NCBI GenBank assembly: GCA_017559045.1 | Contig: JAFYTB010000111.1 | Coordinates: 1-15,456, forward strand | Source: Eggerthellaceae bacterium | Lineage (GTDB): Bacteria > Actinomycetota > Coriobacteriia > Coriobacteriales > Eggerthellaceae | Length of the DNA: 15,456 bases | Reading direction: 5' to 3' | In this document: in pieces, positions 14,119 to 15,456 of the stretch | How the letters are laid out: each line of letters begins with the position of its first letter | How positions within the stretch are numbered: the first letter of the stretch is position 1 | The notes under the pieces: generated by a model | What the model saw: only the letters and a program-made list of their open reading frames with translations | What the model was told of the DNA's origin: nothing | The model's database searches: none | Position numbers and translations under genes: made by a program

Positions 14119-15369
14119 ATGATCGACGAATTCGAACATATCGATAGTCTGGACTCGGGTTCGCCCGAGTCCTCGCTTTTGCCCGAAAGTGAGGCGTCTG
14201 CGCCGCGTAAGGATGTCCTGCATTTTGATCCCGCATCCAATGTACGCAAGCCTCTCTCTGAGGGCGCGTATCGCCCCGAACCTGCCGTGCTTGTGCTGCG
14301 CGAGATGTGCGTCAACCATTACGGTGGAAGTTGCGATCGTTGCGTGCGCGCATGTCCTATGGGTTGCATTGAAATAGGGCAGGGTGGTATTCCGCGTGTT
14401 GATCGCGAAGGTTGCACCTTGTGCGGTATCTGCCTTGGCGTCTGCGATGCATTTACTTCCAATGATGTCACCATGGCTGATTTGGCTGTTCGCATGCGTC
14501 GTGCCTCCCAGCGTGGTGATGGGGTTGTCGTCACTTGTCCCCTGAACATCGACGAGGGTTTCCGTCCTGCGGGTAATGTCGTCGAGGTGCCGTGTCTTGC
14601 TGCGCTGTCTCCCGAGTTTTGGACGGCCTTGCTTGCGCAGGGCATTGACCTGTCGATTGCGGCCGACCTTTCTCGTTGCGTTGATTGCGTCCGCGGCGGA
14701 GATGTAGCCGAGATTCTCTATACCCACGCCATCGAAACTGCCCAGTTGTGGGTCGGCGAGAGTATTTCGTTTATGGATGAGGTTCCGGAAGATCGCGGCC
14801 TTGTCGGTGAGTTTGCCAGTGAAGGACACTTTGATCGACGCGGGGCGTTTGCCCATATCGCCGGTGGGGTTGCCGATGTGACTACAGGCGAGTATCGCCG
14901 TCGCAATTCGGCGGTCCTTCAGGATTTCTATGAGCGTCGAGATCGCATGCGCGCCAATGCCCGTCTTATCGGCTCGTCTCTTCCTGAGGGCAATCGTTTC
15001 GTTGCTGGTGGCGTTTCAAAGCGCTCTATGCAGCCGAAGCGTCGTTTGCTTCAGGAGGCAATCGAGGAGCGTCCTGAAATTGGCGAACGCGTGACCATTC
15101 AAGTTTCTGCAACTGATGTTGAAAAGTGCGCTCAGCACCTGGATTGCACTCGTTGCTGCCCCACGGGCGCACGTCTGCCTAACGCCCAAACCGGTTTGCT
15201 TGATTACGATATGCGTTATTGCATCGGCTGCGCACTGTGCGTTGCGGCCTGCTCCGAGGCTGCTGTCTCGATGCGGGAGCAGCCTGCGAGTGTGTTAGTC
15301 GCAGTCAACCCAGATGGTGGCAGCGGTGATGCCCTTCATGTCTTTGGAGATGGTGGGCAGCGGTCCTAG
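14119..15369 (+). CDS. Multi-cluster [4Fe-4S] ferredoxin-like protein, unknown role
   Basis: Protein of 416 residues with 21 cysteines in three groups. N-terminal: Cys64, then Cys72-x2-Cys75-x3-Cys79-Pro, Cys83, and a canonical Cys99-x2-Cys102-x2-Cys105-x3-Cys109. Central: Cys140, Cys159, Cys187 and Cys190, within CPLNIDEGF, VEVPCLA and ADLSRCVDC. C-terminal: Cys337-x5-Cys343-x2-CysCys(346/347)-Pro and canonical Cys368-x2-Cys371-x2-Cys374-x3-Cys378. This suggests two 2[4Fe-4S] modules around a middle domain that may hold another metal site. The first motif of each pair departs from CxxCxxCxxxCP. There is no signal peptide or membrane helix, so it should be a cytoplasmic electron-transfer protein. 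The start lacks a clear binding site and lies 7 bases past gltX, so translation is probably coupled. Its last 75 bases overlap a convergent frame. The partner enzyme is unknown. Confidence 0.85.
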   Translation: MIDEFEHIDSLDSGSPESSLLPESEASAPRKDVLHFDPASNVRKPLSEGAYRPEPAVLVLREMCVNHYGGSCDRCVRACPMGCIEIGQGGIPRVDREGCTLCGICLGVCDAFTSNDVTMADLAVRMRRASQRGDGVVVTCPLNIDEGFRPAGNVVEVPCLAALSPEFWTALLAQGIDLSIAADLSRCVDCVRGGDVAEILYTHAIETAQLWVGESISFMDEVPEDRGLVGEFASEGHFDRRGAFAHIAGGVADVTTGEYRRRNSAVLQDFYERRDRMRANARLIGSSLPEGNRFVAGGVSKRSMQPKRRLLQEAIEERPEIGERVTIQVSATDVEKCAQHLDCTRCCPTGARLPNAQTGLLDYDMRYCIGCALCVAACSEAAVSMREQPASVLVAVNPDGGSGDALHVFGDGGQRS

Positions 15370-15456
15370 ACGACTGAAGACTCCTTGGAAGCGCCCATCG
15401 TAGAGATAAAGGCCGTTCAGGTTGTTGTACGGCACGGGATCGACGATGACCTCTTC
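15295..15456 (-). CDS. Partial CDS, C-terminal end of unrecognised protein
   Basis: An open frame of 53 codons enters from the right edge and stops with TAA at 15297-15295. The peptide looks protein-like: VDPVPYNNLNGLYLYDGRF in the middle, and SKDMKGITAATIWVDCD at the end. Amino-acid use is balanced and the codons (many ending in C or G) are like those of neighbouring genes. It is too short to assign. Its last 75 bases overlap the 3' end of the Fe-S protein gene. The start lies outside the window, so I cannot give length or family. Confidence 0.6.
   Translation of the reverse strand, partial: EEVIVDPVPYNNLNGLYLYDGRFQGVFSRLGPLPTISKDMKGITAATIWVDCD

Noticed and set aside
11616..14315. Very long (899-codon) open frame on the minus strand
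   Set aside because: It lies opposite the Lit-family gene, gltX and the start of the Fe-S gene, all of which have clear motifs. The peptide shows no domain and arises from codon bias that avoids stops on the opposite strand.

Overview
The window reads as chromosomal DNA from a high-GC Gram-positive anaerobe, most likely a gut- or rumen-type member of Coriobacteriia (Actinomycetota). This rests on general protein character (Mfd, GluRS, a Tat-exported MBL sulfatase, a multi-cluster ferredoxin-like protein) and is not proven. No tRNA, rRNA, CRISPR array, insertion sequence or phage gene is visible. Gene density is high and most genes have clear ribosome binding sites, which several times favour a start downstream of the longest possible one.

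Left part (about 40-1970, minus strand): a compact envelope-signalling type operon, read right to left. It holds a PadR-family repressor, a HAAS/DUF1700 membrane protein overlapping it by a few bases, and a small signal-peptide protein. Its promoter is well formed (TTGACA, 17-bp spacer, TACTAT), and the spacer holds a short inverted repeat well placed as a PadR operator. The 406 bases between the PadR gene and the next plus-strand gene hold this promoter and some small inverted repeats, but no gene.

Middle-left (2204-5659): a plus-strand tandem carboxymuconolactone-decarboxylase-like protein converges on a minus-strand pair (endonuclease III nth and a YgbA-like Cys-rich protein), with stop codons four bases apart. 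Divergent from that pair is a secreted protein of unknown function, anchored by a C-terminal membrane helix.

Middle-right (5684-12428): a spacer with two hairpins leads into mfd, the transcription-repair coupling factor. After it come a Tat-exported putative lipoprotein of the alkylsulfatase MBL family, with all expected metal ligands, and a four-helix membrane protein of the Lit/DUF1461 family (lipoprotein intramolecular transacylase). A lipoprotein enzyme next to a lipoprotein-remodelling enzyme is a notable neighbourhood.

Right end (12501-15456): gltX (glutamyl-tRNA synthetase) is followed after 7 bases by a 21-cysteine iron-sulfur protein of unknown role. Its 3' end overlaps by 75 bases the end of a convergent minus-strand reading frame that runs off the window. 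Two DNA-repair genes (nth, mfd), two exported proteins of unknown function and one lipoprotein enzyme make this a mixed housekeeping/envelope region. I saw no defence or mobile system. The least explained items are the Fe-S protein, the anchored ectodomain protein and the PadR operon.
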